DNA of 64,000 nt, taken from positions 620,001-684,000 of the forward strand of contig NZ_CANLDB010000002.1 of assembly GCF_947489365.1 (NCBI RefSeq). The letters run 5' to 3'. Source of the DNA: an uncultured Nocardioides sp. (GTDB taxonomy: Bacteria; Actinomycetota; Actinomycetes; Propionibacteriales; Nocardioidaceae). Below the pieces are notes generated by a model, which was given only the letters and a program-made list of their open reading frames with translations, was not told the DNA's origin and did no database searches. Both the position numbers and the translations under genes were made by a program. Shown one piece after another: positions 1 to 8,196 of this stretch (position 1 is the first letter of the stretch; every line of letters starts with the position of its first letter).

Positions 1-120
1 CGAGTCGGGTCCGGTGCTGCAGGAAGGTGCTGCCTCAGTGTGCGGCAGGCGTGGGCATCGACGGCTCCGTCCCCGCCGGCGAGGGCCTCCCGGCGGGAAC
101 GGAGGATCCGGGGCCCGCGC

Positions 121-1743
121 TCAGCCGACCGTCACGTCGGGCGTGCGGACGCTCATGACCTGGTTGCCGGCGGGGTCGCTGACCCGCACCCGGTAGTAGA
201 CCTTCTGACCCGTGGTGACCCCGGTGTCGCGCCAGGTGAACGTCTCGGTGCGCCACTTCACCGACTCCCGCGTCTCGGTGTACAGCGGGACGTCGGTGCG
301 CCAGCCGCGGAAGACCTCGTAGGTCAGGTTGACGTCGTCGCGGTCGAAGCCGAGCCGCACCCGCAGGTCGACGTACCCGGGACCCGCCGTCGCGGTGGGG
401 TACGCCGCGCGCTCGGGCGCCGAGGACCCCGCGAGGAAGCGGGTGAGGTTCTCCTGGGGGCTGCTGTTGACGGAGTTGAAGCCGCCGCCCATGACGAGCT
501 GGTTGCCGTCGCTGGCCAGGGCGCGCGACAGCAGCAGGCTGCGCTGGTCCTGCTTGGTGCCGTCGGTCTGCACGAAGTAGGGCCGCAGCTGCCCGGTCGC
601 CCGGTCGAGGGCGTGGATGGCGAGGTAGGTGCGCGGGTTGAGCTCCGGCTGGCCGCCGAGCGCCCCGCAGTTGTGGTTGTGCGAGGCGACGTAGACGTCG
701 TTGCCGACGACCTGGACGCCGAAGGTGTCGCCGTAGCAGTTGGCGTACCAGGTGCGGGCGCCCGTGGTGGCGTTGATGGAGTTGACGCCCTCGGTGCGGT
801 CCGCGGAGGGCGAGAAGTCGTCGCGGCTGCCGACGTACACGTCGTTGCCCGCCACCTCGATGGCCGTGCCCCAGCTGTACGGCGGGGTCAGGTAGTTGCC
901 CGCGAAGCCCGCGGCCAGCGAGCCGTCGGACGCGTTCGTGGCCGCGAAGCCCTGCTGGGCCAGGCCGTTGACCTGCTGGAACGGGCCGGCGACGAACACG
1001 CGCTGGTTGTCCGAGGAGACCCCGAGGGCCGAGACGCGCAGCGCCTCGTTCCGCGTCGGGGAGGCGAGGGTGGGTGCCCACGGCAGGGTCTGGTTGGTGA
1101 CGAGGCTGATCGCCCCGAGGTTCTTGCGCTTGGCGTTGCCGACCCGGCTGAAGCGACCGCCGACGTAGAGGGTGCTGCCGTCGGGCGAGACGGCGAGCGC
1201 CCCGACCGGGCCGTCGACACCGTTCTGGCCGACCCCGCCGAGGAACGCGCCCGTCCTGGCGTTGAAGCGGGCGATGTAGTCGGCGCGCTGGCCGTCGACG
1301 CGGTTGAACTCGCCGCCGACGATCAGCTGCGAGCCGTCCGGGGTCAGCACCGAGGTGCGGACGACGCCCTGGTTGCCGTTGAAGGAGTTCGTGAGCTGGG
1401 GCGCGAAGGAGGTGATCGGGGCGCCGGTGGTGGCGTCGAACGCGGCGAGGTTGGCGGCCCCCGTCTCGCCCGTGCCGCGGGCCGCGCCCGACGGGCGGGT
1501 CGAGGTGAAGTTGCCCCCCGCGTAGATGCGGCCGGCGGCGACCTCGAGGGTCCACACGGCGCCGTTGGTCTGGCCCATCGTGGTGGGGGAGCCCTGCATC
1601 ACGGTGTGGACGGGGTCCCAAGCCTGGGCGGGTGCGGTGGTGAGGGACGTGACGACCCCCAGGGAGAGCAGACCGGCGGACAGGAGCGTCGCGGCCCGGC
1701 GGAAGCCGGTGCGACCCGAGATCGTGCGACGCGACATGCTCAC
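121..1743 (-). CDS. Secreted beta-propeller-like protein A
   Basis: Predicted exported protein of 540 residues with no assignable enzyme activity. A GTG start at 1743 (an ATG two codons on is possible) has AGGAAGA five bases upstream. The N-terminus has arginines, the hydrophobic stretch LLSAGLLSLGVVTSL and an AQA site near residue 40, so a Sec signal peptide is likely. The body repeats blade-like strands (GRIYAGGNFT, SQLIVGGEFNRVDG, STLYVGGRFSRVG, NQLVMGGGFNSVN) in the style of DUF5122/kelch-like propellers. About the last 100 residues look like a beta-sandwich (LTYEVFRGWRTD). It is a tandem paralogue of the next gene; the fold is inferred from repeat pattern only. Confidence 0.85.
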   Translation of the reverse strand: MSMSRRTISGRTGFRRAATLLSAGLLSLGVVTSLTTAPAQAWDPVHTVMQGSPTTMGQTNGAVWTLEVAAGRIYAGGNFTSTRPSGAARGTGETGAANLAAFDATTGAPITSFAPQLTNSFNGNQGVVRTSVLTPDGSQLIVGGEFNRVDGQRADYIARFNARTGAFLGGVGQNGVDGPVGALAVSPDGSTLYVGGRFSRVGNAKRKNLGAISLVTNQTLPWAPTLASPTRNEALRVSALGVSSDNQRVFVAGPFQQVNGLAQQGFAATNASDGSLAAGFAGNYLTPPYSWGTAIEVAGNDVYVGSRDDFSPSADRTEGVNSINATTGARTWYANCYGDTFGVQVVGNDVYVASHNHNCGALGGQPELNPRTYLAIHALDRATGQLRPYFVQTDGTKQDQRSLLLSRALASDGNQLVMGGGFNSVNSSPQENLTRFLAGSSAPERAAYPTATAGPGYVDLRVRLGFDRDDVNLTYEVFRGWRTDVPLYTETRESVKWRTETFTWRDTGVTTGQKVYYRVRVSDPAGNQVMSVRTPDVTVG

Positions 1744-1814
1744 GTGGTCTTCCTGTGTGGGCGCGGCGCGGCCCTGTCCGCGTCGCTCTGCTCAGTGAAC
1801 GGTAGGTAACTGGG

Positions 1815-1824
1815 CTCAAGCGCC
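1815..1824 (-). promoter_or_regulatory. GGCGCTTGAG element upstream of propeller A
   Basis: The 10-mer GGCGCTTGAG (minus strand) lies about 70 bases before the start of the first propeller gene. The same 10-mer lies about 70 bases before the second paralogue (3608-3617), in otherwise diverged leader DNA. It may be a shared -35 or activator site; function is inferred. Confidence 0.35.
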
Positions 1825-1829
1825 TCGAC

Positions 1830-1850
1830 GCGGAAACTCAAGGTTTCCGC
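1830..1850. terminator. Hairpin between the two propeller genes
   Basis: Perfect 8-bp stem GCGGAAAC/GTTTCCGC with a 5-base loop, about 64 bases past the stop of the upstream paralogue (minus strand). A second, looser stem (CCCGTGAAC/GTTCACGGG) lies at 1858-1898. There is no U-tract, so termination is inferred from position. Confidence 0.4.
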
Positions 1851-1913
1851 AAGACCTCCCGTGAACGGTGTTCTCGTGTGGCGAAGGGGGTTCACGGGAC
1901 TCATGTGATCAGC

Positions 1914-3539
1914 TCAACCGACCGTGGTGTCGGGCGTGCGGACGCTCATGACCTGGTTGCCGGCCGGGTCGCTGACCCGGACCCGGTAGTAGACCTTCTG
2001 GCCCGGCGTGACCGCGGTGTCGCGCCATGTGAAGGACTCGGTGCGCCACTTCACCGACTCGCGCGTCTCGGAGTACACCGGCACGTCGGTCCGCCACCCC
2101 CGGAACACCTCGTAGGTGAGCTGGGTGTCGTCGCGGTCGTAGCCGAGCCGGATCCGCAGGTCGACGTAGCCCGGCCCCGCGGTCGCCGTCGGGTACGCCG
2201 CCCGCTCCGGCGCTGCCGAGCCCGGCAGGAAGCGGGTAAGGTTCTCCTGGTCGGAGCCGTTGACCTTGTTGAACCCGCCGCCCATCACGAGCTGGGTGCC
2301 GTCGCTGGCGAGGGCCCGGGACAGCAGCAGGCTGCGCTGGTCCTGCTCGACGCCGTCGGTCTGCACGAAGTAGGGCCGCACGACACCGGTCGACCGGTTC
2401 AGGGCGACGACCGCCAGGTAGGTGCGGGGGTTGACCTCGGGGTGGCCACCGGCCCGCGAGCAGTCGTGGGCGTGGGTGGCGACGTACACCTCGTCGCCGA
2501 GGACCTGGAGCCCGAAGGTGTCGCCGTAGCAGTTGGCGTACCAGGTGCGGGCACCCGTGGTGGCGTCCAGCCTGGTCACGCCCTCGGTACGGCGGAGGTC
2601 ACCGCCGGTGTTGTCGGCCCGGGAGCCGACGTAGACCTCGTTGCCGGCGACCTCGATCGCGGTGCCCCAGCTGTACGGCGCGAAGAGGTAGTCGCCGCGG
2701 AAGCCCGCGGCGAGCGTGCCGTCCGCGGCGTTGGTGGCGGCGAAGCCCTGCTGGGCCTGGCCGTTGACCTGCCGGAACGGGCCGCCGAGGAACACGCGCT
2801 GGTTGTCGGAGGAGACGGCCAGCGCGGTCACGCGCAGGGCCTCGTTGCTGGTCGGCAGCGCGACGGTGGGCGCCCACGGGAGCGTCCGGTTCGTGGTCAG
2901 GCTGATGGCGCCGACGTTGCGGCGGGTGGCGTTGCCGACGCGGCTGAAGCGCCCGCCGACGTACAGGGCGGTGCCGTCGGGCGAGACCGCCAGCGAGCTG
3001 ACGGGTCCGTCGACGCCGTTCTGCCCGACCCCGCCGAGGAACGCGCCGGTGGCGGCGTCGAAGCGGGCCAGGTAGTCGGCCCGCTGGCCGTCGACCCGGT
3101 TGAAGTCGCCGCCGACGATGAGCTGGGAGCCGTCCGGGGTGAGCACCGAGGCGCGGACGACGCCCTGCCGGCCGGTGAAGGCGTTCGTCAGCTGCGGCGC
3201 GAACGACGTGATCGGGGCGCCGGTGGTCGCGTCGAAGGCGGCGAGGTTCGCGATCTGCGTCTCCCCCGTGCCGCGGGCGGAACCCGACGGGCGCGTCGAG
3301 GTGAACTCGCCGCCGGCGTAGATGCGGCCGCCCGCGACCTCGAGGGTCCACACGGCACCGTTCGTCTGACCCGTCGCGGTCGGGGAGCCCTGCATCGCCG
3401 TGTGCACCGGGTCGAAGGCCTGGGCGGGCGCGACGCCCAGGGCGGTCACCACGCCCAGCGAGACGAGGCCGGTGGCGAGGAACGTCGCAGCACGGCGGAG
3501 ACCGGTGCGACCCGAGGACGTACGACGCGACATGCTCAC
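1914..3539 (-). CDS. Secreted beta-propeller-like protein B
   Basis: Paralogue of the preceding gene, alike over its whole length of about 541 residues: same signal-peptide layout (RRAATFLATGLVSLGVV then APAQA), same blade motifs (IYAGGEFTSTRPSG, IVGGDFNRVDGQ, LYVGGRFSRVGNA) and same C-terminal domain. The ORF track starts at 3593. By comparison with the paralogue and its AGGAAGAG ribosome site the GTG at 3539 (or ATG at 3533) is better, because only from there does the similarity begin. The two genes lie head to tail 170 bases apart with a hairpin between, so they may be transcribed separately. Function unknown. Confidence 0.85.
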   Translation of the reverse strand: MSMSRRTSSGRTGLRRAATFLATGLVSLGVVTALGVAPAQAFDPVHTAMQGSPTATGQTNGAVWTLEVAGGRIYAGGEFTSTRPSGSARGTGETQIANLAAFDATTGAPITSFAPQLTNAFTGRQGVVRASVLTPDGSQLIVGGDFNRVDGQRADYLARFDAATGAFLGGVGQNGVDGPVSSLAVSPDGTALYVGGRFSRVGNATRRNVGAISLTTNRTLPWAPTVALPTSNEALRVTALAVSSDNQRVFLGGPFRQVNGQAQQGFAATNAADGTLAAGFRGDYLFAPYSWGTAIEVAGNEVYVGSRADNTGGDLRRTEGVTRLDATTGARTWYANCYGDTFGLQVLGDEVYVATHAHDCSRAGGHPEVNPRTYLAVVALNRSTGVVRPYFVQTDGVEQDQRSLLLSRALASDGTQLVMGGGFNKVNGSDQENLTRFLPGSAAPERAAYPTATAGPGYVDLRIRLGYDRDDTQLTYEVFRGWRTDVPVYSETRESVKWRTESFTWRDTAVTPGQKVYYRVRVSDPAGNQVMSVRTPDTTVG

Positions 3540-3607
3540 GACTCTTCCTGCGACGAAGGGGGCGCGCACGCTCGTGCGACGCGCTGCCTCCACGGTGCGC
3601 GGGGCAC

Positions 3608-3617
3608 CTCAAGCGCC
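3608..3617 (-). promoter_or_regulatory. GGCGCTTGAG element upstream of propeller B
   Basis: Second copy of the 10-mer shared with 1815-1824, at the same distance from the start codon. Role not proven. Confidence 0.35.
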
Positions 3618-3657
3618 GCCCGGCGACGACTCAGCAATCCCACAAGATCACCCGGGC

Positions 3658-4557
3658 TCACCACCACGTCGGCTCGCCGAGCAGGTCGGCGAGGGCCTGG
3701 TTGTGGGGGGCGTAGTGCGCACGCAGCCCCTCCTCCAGCGCGGGGTCCATCGGGTCCTCCGGACGGCCGCGGTTGCGCTTGGCACCCGCCAGCCCGACCC
3801 GGTCGATGCCGACGAACTCCTGGATGCGGCCCAGGGTGTCGTCGGGGTCGGCGTACAGGTCCTCGCTGCGCAGGACGAGCACGCGGTCGCGGCCGTAGGC
3901 GTCGAACCACCGCTTCACCTGCGGTGCGTACTCGCCGCGGGTGCGGTAGGAGAACCAGTCCCAGGGGCGGCTGTAGTAGCCGGGCTCGGTGAGCATCCGC
4001 TCCTGCTCGCCGGCCAGCCGCTCGGGCTCGGCCGCGAGCGCCTCGGCGAACGGCAGGGTCTCGACGCCGGCGCGGGTGCGCTCCTGGTGGTGCGAGCGCG
4101 CGCGGACGACGGGGTCGCGCAGCAGCATCACGATCCTCGCCGCGGGCAGCAGCGCGCGGGCCCGCTCGGCGACGCGGGGGTCGAACAGGTAGAACGGGCT
4201 GGCCTCGAACGCCACCGCGGCCCCGTGCCGGGCCGCGTGCCGGCGGCGGGCGGCCCGGGTCGGGAAGTGGCCGAGGTACCAGTCCGGCCCGCGGTCGGTG
4301 TAGCGGTAGAAGTAGTGCGGGCTCTTGATGTTCTTCGCGGCAGGGACGGTGGTCATCACCTGCGGGTGGGTGACCAGCGTGGACCAGGTGAACGTCGTCC
4401 CCCCGCGCTTGGTGCCGACCACCAGGAAGTCCGGGCCCTGCCGCAGGCCGGCGCTCGCGGTGGTCGCGGCGCGGATGCCCGACTCGACGACGTCCTTGGC
4501 GCCCTGCGGCAGCAGCCGCTTGGCGAGGGTCGACGGGCTCGTGGCTGCGCTGGTCAT
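3658..4557 (-). CDS. Sulfotransferase, last gene of the exopolysaccharide operon
   Basis: PAPS-dependent sulfotransferase-like protein, 299 residues. The 5'-phosphosulfate loop is FLVVGTKRGGTTF near residue 33 and the 3'-phosphate motif is RIVMLLRDPVVRARS near residue 135. Its ATG overlaps the stop of the flippase gene (ATGA), so it is translated with the polysaccharide export genes. The likely acceptor is therefore a sugar of the exopolysaccharide or a glycolipid, which would make the polymer sulfated; that is inferred from position. The start MTSAATSP is fixed by the overlap; the track ORF running to 5367 is an upstream shadow. Confidence 0.85.
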   Translation of the reverse strand: MTSAATSPSTLAKRLLPQGAKDVVESGIRAATTASAGLRQGPDFLVVGTKRGGTTFTWSTLVTHPQVMTTVPAAKNIKSPHYFYRYTDRGPDWYLGHFPTRAARRRHAARHGAAVAFEASPFYLFDPRVAERARALLPAARIVMLLRDPVVRARSHHQERTRAGVETLPFAEALAAEPERLAGEQERMLTEPGYYSRPWDWFSYRTRGEYAPQVKRWFDAYGRDRVLVLRSEDLYADPDDTLGRIQEFVGIDRVGLAGAKRNRGRPEDPMDPALEEGLRAHYAPHNQALADLLGEPTWW

Positions 4558-6122
4558 CGTCGTGCTCCGATCAGTGCGCGGACCTCGCCGAGGTGCAGCC
4601 GGTGGCGCAGCGGCAGCAGCAGGGCGACGTACAGGAGGAGGGAGACGGGCAGCTGGACGGCCAGGCCGAGCAGGCCCGGGCCGAGGACCAGCACCACCGC
4701 CAGCGCGGGCAGCCCGAAGGCGAGCACGGCGACGCCGCCGGCCAGGCCGACCTCGCGCCAGGGCAGCGCCACGTCGACGCGGCCGCGGCGCCGCAGCGCG
4801 CAGAGGACCGAGTCGCTCGTCAGCGCCAGGCACCACGCGACGGCCGCGCCCGGGAGGCCCCACACCGGGATCAGCAGCAGGCCGAGGCCCAGGTTGAGGC
4901 CGAGCGAGACCACCGAGTTGGCCGCGGTGAGCCGGCTCAGGCCGGCCATGAGGAGCATCGAGTTGATGTTGCCGAGCGCCAGGTAGCCGAGCAGGCCCAG
5001 GCACATCACGGTCAGCGCGGGGGCCGCGGCGGTGAACTCGGGACCGACCAGCGACATCACGAGCGGCGAGAAGGCGGCGAGGGTCAGGAACATCGGCCAG
5101 GACAGCAGCACCAGCCAGGTCGTCGACATGGCGTGCACCTCGGCCGCCTCGTCGTGCCGGTCGCGGGCGAAGGCGGAGGCGAGCAGCGGCGCGGTGACGA
5201 TCCGCAGCGCCTCCATCGCCATGATCCCGGTGGTGACGAAGCGGCTCGCGGCCGCCCAGACGCCGGCGGCGGCCGGACCCAGCAGGAGACCGACGAGGAG
5301 CACGTCGGCCCACTTGATGCCGATCTCGCACAGCGAAGCGAGGCCGCGGGGCAGGTTGAAGGCCCACGCCTCACGCAGGACCTGGCGTCGGGGTCGGGGG
5401 GCGATCCCCGACGCCAGGCGATCGTGGCGCAGCGTCCGGCGCAGCAGGCCGAACGCCACGAGGTCCATCAGGACCAGGGGGACGGTCCAGGTCCACAGCA
5501 GCAGCGCCGTCGGCCCGTCGGTCAGCCAGAGCAGACCGAGCAGGAGGAGGCGGCCGGTGGGGAGCCAGACCTGGTAGAGCAGGACGAAGGTCCGCGCGCC
5601 ACCCAGCGAGCGGGTGCCGTTGACGCTCGCCTGGCCGACGGCCGAGAAGACGAGCGTGAGCGCGAGCACGAGCAGGAAGGTGCGGCCGAGGTTGACGTCG
5701 TCCGGGGTGAGGACGGCGGCCAGCGGGCCCGCGAGGGCGGCGAGGCCGCCGGCCACCACGAGGCTCCAGGCCAGCATCGGGGCGAGGATCGCGCTCGAGA
5801 CCCACCAGGCGTCCTCGTGGGCGCCGGTGGCGCGGTACGCCGCGACGCTGCGGACCAGGCCGCTGTCGCCGCCGGCCATGGCCACGACGTTGAGGATCAT
5901 GAAGACGGCGACGGCCATGAAGTAGAGGCCGGACAGCTCGGCGCCGAACCAGCGGCCGACCAGCACCGTCAGGGCGAAGCCGGCGAGCGCGGCGTACACC
6001 GAGCCGGCGAGGGTCATCGCCCCGGAGCGCGCCAGGCCCTTCCGGTCCGCGCCGGCGGGGGTGGGACCGGGGGTCCGACCGGCGTCGGGACGACGCTCGG
6101 TGGGCTCGCTGGACACGGTCAC
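4554..6122 (-). CDS. Polysaccharide flippase (Wzx/MATE-like)
   Basis: Integral membrane protein of 522 residues with about 12-14 hydrophobic segments, typical of polysaccharide exporters of the MVF/MATE superfamily. The opening SGAMTLAGSVYAALAGFALT and the segments with GWFGAELSG-like loops fit the family. It would flip lipid-linked repeat units across the membrane. The GTG start at 6122 lies two bases after the stop of the GT2 gene; a second GTG at 6116 is possible. The downstream sulfotransferase overlaps its stop. The 1003-residue ORF in the track is a longer open frame that runs through the upstream genes. Confidence 0.85.
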   Translation of the reverse strand: MTVSSEPTERRPDAGRTPGPTPAGADRKGLARSGAMTLAGSVYAALAGFALTVLVGRWFGAELSGLYFMAVAVFMILNVVAMAGGDSGLVRSVAAYRATGAHEDAWWVSSAILAPMLAWSLVVAGGLAALAGPLAAVLTPDDVNLGRTFLLVLALTLVFSAVGQASVNGTRSLGGARTFVLLYQVWLPTGRLLLLGLLWLTDGPTALLLWTWTVPLVLMDLVAFGLLRRTLRHDRLASGIAPRPRRQVLREAWAFNLPRGLASLCEIGIKWADVLLVGLLLGPAAAGVWAAASRFVTTGIMAMEALRIVTAPLLASAFARDRHDEAAEVHAMSTTWLVLLSWPMFLTLAAFSPLVMSLVGPEFTAAAPALTVMCLGLLGYLALGNINSMLLMAGLSRLTAANSVVSLGLNLGLGLLLIPVWGLPGAAVAWCLALTSDSVLCALRRRGRVDVALPWREVGLAGGVAVLAFGLPALAVVLVLGPGLLGLAVQLPVSLLLYVALLLPLRHRLHLGEVRALIGARR

Positions 6123-6124
6123 GA

Positions 6125-7063
6125 TCAGATCCCCCGGCCCCTCGCGTGGAGGGCGCGCTGCAGCCGGTCGGCGGAGACGACCCGCGACAGCACGAGCAGC
6201 GTGAGCGCGATGCGCGGCTCGCGGCGGTTGTCGGCGCGGGCGGCGCGCAGCCACCGGCGGGCCTCCGCCCGCTCGCCGAGCGCGGCGTGGGCGAAGGCGA
6301 TCTGCGCCTCGATGCGGGCCCGGCCGGCGCGCTGGCGCTCGAACTCCGGGTAGCGCCGCAGCATCTCGGTCAGGGCGTCGGCGATCATGCGCCACCGGCT
6401 GAAGAAGAACGAGCCGCCGTTCCACTCGATGTCCGCGACCACCTCGGGCACCAGGCGGATCGTTCCGAGGCGCGCGAGCTTGAGCAGCTGGTCGTAGTCC
6501 TCGGCGTACCCCCCGGGCAGGGAGGCGTCCCAGCCGTCGACCTTCTCCAGCGGCTCCCGGCGGAACAGCATCGCCGAGGAGTGCAGCTCCATGATCCGGT
6601 CCGCGAGGAGCTCGTCGAGGCCCACCTCGGCGAACGGAGCCCGGCGCAGCGTGACCGTGTCGCCGCGGACGATGCGGATGCTGCCGCCGACGGCGACCGA
6701 CTCGGGGTGCGCCTCGAGCTCGGCCACGCCCAGCGCGAGCCGGTCCGGCGTCCACACGTCGTCGTCGTCGCAGAGGGCGAGGTAGTCCTCGGTGAGCGCC
6801 TCCATGCCGGTGTTGCGGGCACCGCACTGCCCGGGCTCGCGCTGGTTGAGGTGCACGGTGAGGGTCTGCCGGTCGGGCTCGGGCGGCTCGGGGAGCTCGA
6901 GGTGGTCCGGGACCTCCCCGTCGATGACGACGGCGACGTTGACCTCGCCGGCGTAGCTCTGCGTCCAGACGGCCTCCAGGGCGCGTGCCAGCAGGCCGAA
7001 CCGGTCGCGGGTCGCGATCACGACCCCGACCGGCGGCTGCGTGCCCGTCCCCTGTGCGCTCAC
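6125..7063 (-). CDS. Family 2 glycosyltransferase
   Basis: Cytoplasmic GT-A fold glycosyltransferase of 312 residues. It opens with GVVIATRDRFGLLARAL, has the metal-binding acidic run ALCDDDDVWTPDRL near residue 105 and the acceptor/base region GGYAEDYDQLLKLA near residue 185. It would add a sugar to the lipid-linked repeat unit; donor and acceptor cannot be read from the sequence. The GTG start overlaps the stop of the Wzz-like gene (GTGA), which is preferred to the track start at 7078. It is part of the exopolysaccharide operon. Confidence 0.85.
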   Translation of the reverse strand: MSAQGTGTQPPVGVVIATRDRFGLLARALEAVWTQSYAGEVNVAVVIDGEVPDHLELPEPPEPDRQTLTVHLNQREPGQCGARNTGMEALTEDYLALCDDDDVWTPDRLALGVAELEAHPESVAVGGSIRIVRGDTVTLRRAPFAEVGLDELLADRIMELHSSAMLFRREPLEKVDGWDASLPGGYAEDYDQLLKLARLGTIRLVPEVVADIEWNGGSFFFSRWRMIADALTEMLRRYPEFERQRAGRARIEAQIAFAHAALGERAEARRWLRAARADNRREPRIALTLLVLSRVVSADRLQRALHARGRGI

Positions 7064-8196
7064 GCCGAGGCCGCCCACCTGCGGCCGCCGGCCGTCGCGA
7101 TGCCGAAGCAGGGGGCGTCGACGAAGTCGAGGCGGGCCACGGTCTGGTCGATCTCGTCGACGCGGGTGATGCCCTCGACGCCGATGAGGACGATGCCGTC
7201 GCAGGACGCGGCCTCGTCGAGGCCGTCGACGGTCTCGAGGTCGACGGGGACGACCCGGACCTCGAGGTCGGGTGCGGCCTCCGCGAGCTGGCGACGGACG
7301 ACGCCGACGAGGTCGTCGCGACCCTTCGCCATGACGTCGACACCGAGGCGGACGTGGCGCGCGTCGTCGCCGTCGACCCCGCCGAGGCGGCGCCCGACCC
7401 CGAGCATCGCGGCGACGCCGGCGATCCCGACGCTGGCCCGGCCCTCGAGGGCACCGAGGTCACGGACGCCGGGCACGGACACCGCACCCCGGCGGCGCAG
7501 GCGCGGCGAGCGGGCCTCCAGGAGGTACGCCGCCACCACGGCCAGCAGCAGGCCCGCGAGGCCACCCGCGAGGGGCAGCACCCCGGTGGGCAGCGCGCTC
7601 TCCTCGGCGGTGTCCTCGGCCGGCTGCGCGATCTGGCCGACGTCGACGATCGTGCTGTTCAGGCTCTGGCTCTGCTGGCGCAGCCGGTTGGTCTGCGTGG
7701 CCGGGGCCGTCTCGATCAGGTTGTAGACCTTCTGCTTCTGTCGCTGCCAGCGCTCGAAGGCGTCGGCCTGGGCGGCCTCCAGGTAGGCGACCGAGGCGGC
7801 GTCCGCCCCGGCCTCGGCGTCGACGGCCGTCGGGGCGGTGTACCGGAAGTCGATGAAGGAGGTGCCGTCGCGCACGGCGACGGTGAGGCTGTCCTCGACC
7901 TCCTCGACGTCCGTGCCGAGCTCCTCGGCGATGGCCGCGTGGACCGGCCGGGTCGCGGCCAGGGCGACCGAGTCCTCCGCCGAGGCAGGCGCCGGCGCCA
8001 GCTCCAGGATCCGCACCAGGCCGGGCCCCACCTGCACCGTCGCCGTCGCGGTGGCCGAGACGGGCGCGAGCGGGATCGCGGCCACCCCGAGGCCGATGCC
8101 GGCGAGCGTGCAGACGAGCAGGAGGACCCAGCGGTCGCGGGCGGCGGGGAGGATCCCCGTCACGGGACGCAGGGGCTCAGGCGTGTGGGCGCTCAT
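7060..8196 (-). CDS. Wzz-like chain-length/co-polymerase protein with BY-kinase-like tail
   Basis: 378 residues. A first membrane helix (WVLLLVCTLAGIGLGVAA) near residue 28 is followed by a periplasmic-type region with coiled-coil character (ERWQRQKQKVYNLIE). A second helix (LPLAGGLAGLLLAVVAAYLL) lies near residue 210, then comes a cytoplasmic domain of about 145 residues. This is the layout of actinobacterial polysaccharide co-polymerases fused to a tyrosine kinase. The tail ends with CDGIVLIGVEGITRVDEID, which resembles the end of a BY-kinase, but no Walker A motif is visible, so it is probably not an active kinase. The ATG overlaps the preceding stop by one base (TGATG). Confidence 0.75.
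   Translation of the reverse strand: MSAHTPEPLRPVTGILPAARDRWVLLLVCTLAGIGLGVAAIPLAPVSATATATVQVGPGLVRILELAPAPASAEDSVALAATRPVHAAIAEELGTDVEEVEDSLTVAVRDGTSFIDFRYTAPTAVDAEAGADAASVAYLEAAQADAFERWQRQKQKVYNLIETAPATQTNRLRQQSQSLNSTIVDVGQIAQPAEDTAEESALPTGVLPLAGGLAGLLLAVVAAYLLEARSPRLRRRGAVSVPGVRDLGALEGRASVGIAGVAAMLGVGRRLGGVDGDDARHVRLGVDVMAKGRDDLVGVVRRQLAEAAPDLEVRVVPVDLETVDGLDEAASCDGIVLIGVEGITRVDEIDQTVARLDFVDAPCFGIATAGGRRWAASA

Noticed and set aside
1-120. Gene at the left edge
   Set aside because: Short frames only; no start, motif or composition that supports a gene. I see nothing definite here.
1878-3992. 704-residue plus-strand ORF opposite the propeller gene
   Set aside because: Antisense shadow of a gene whose paralogue is conserved in the other frame.
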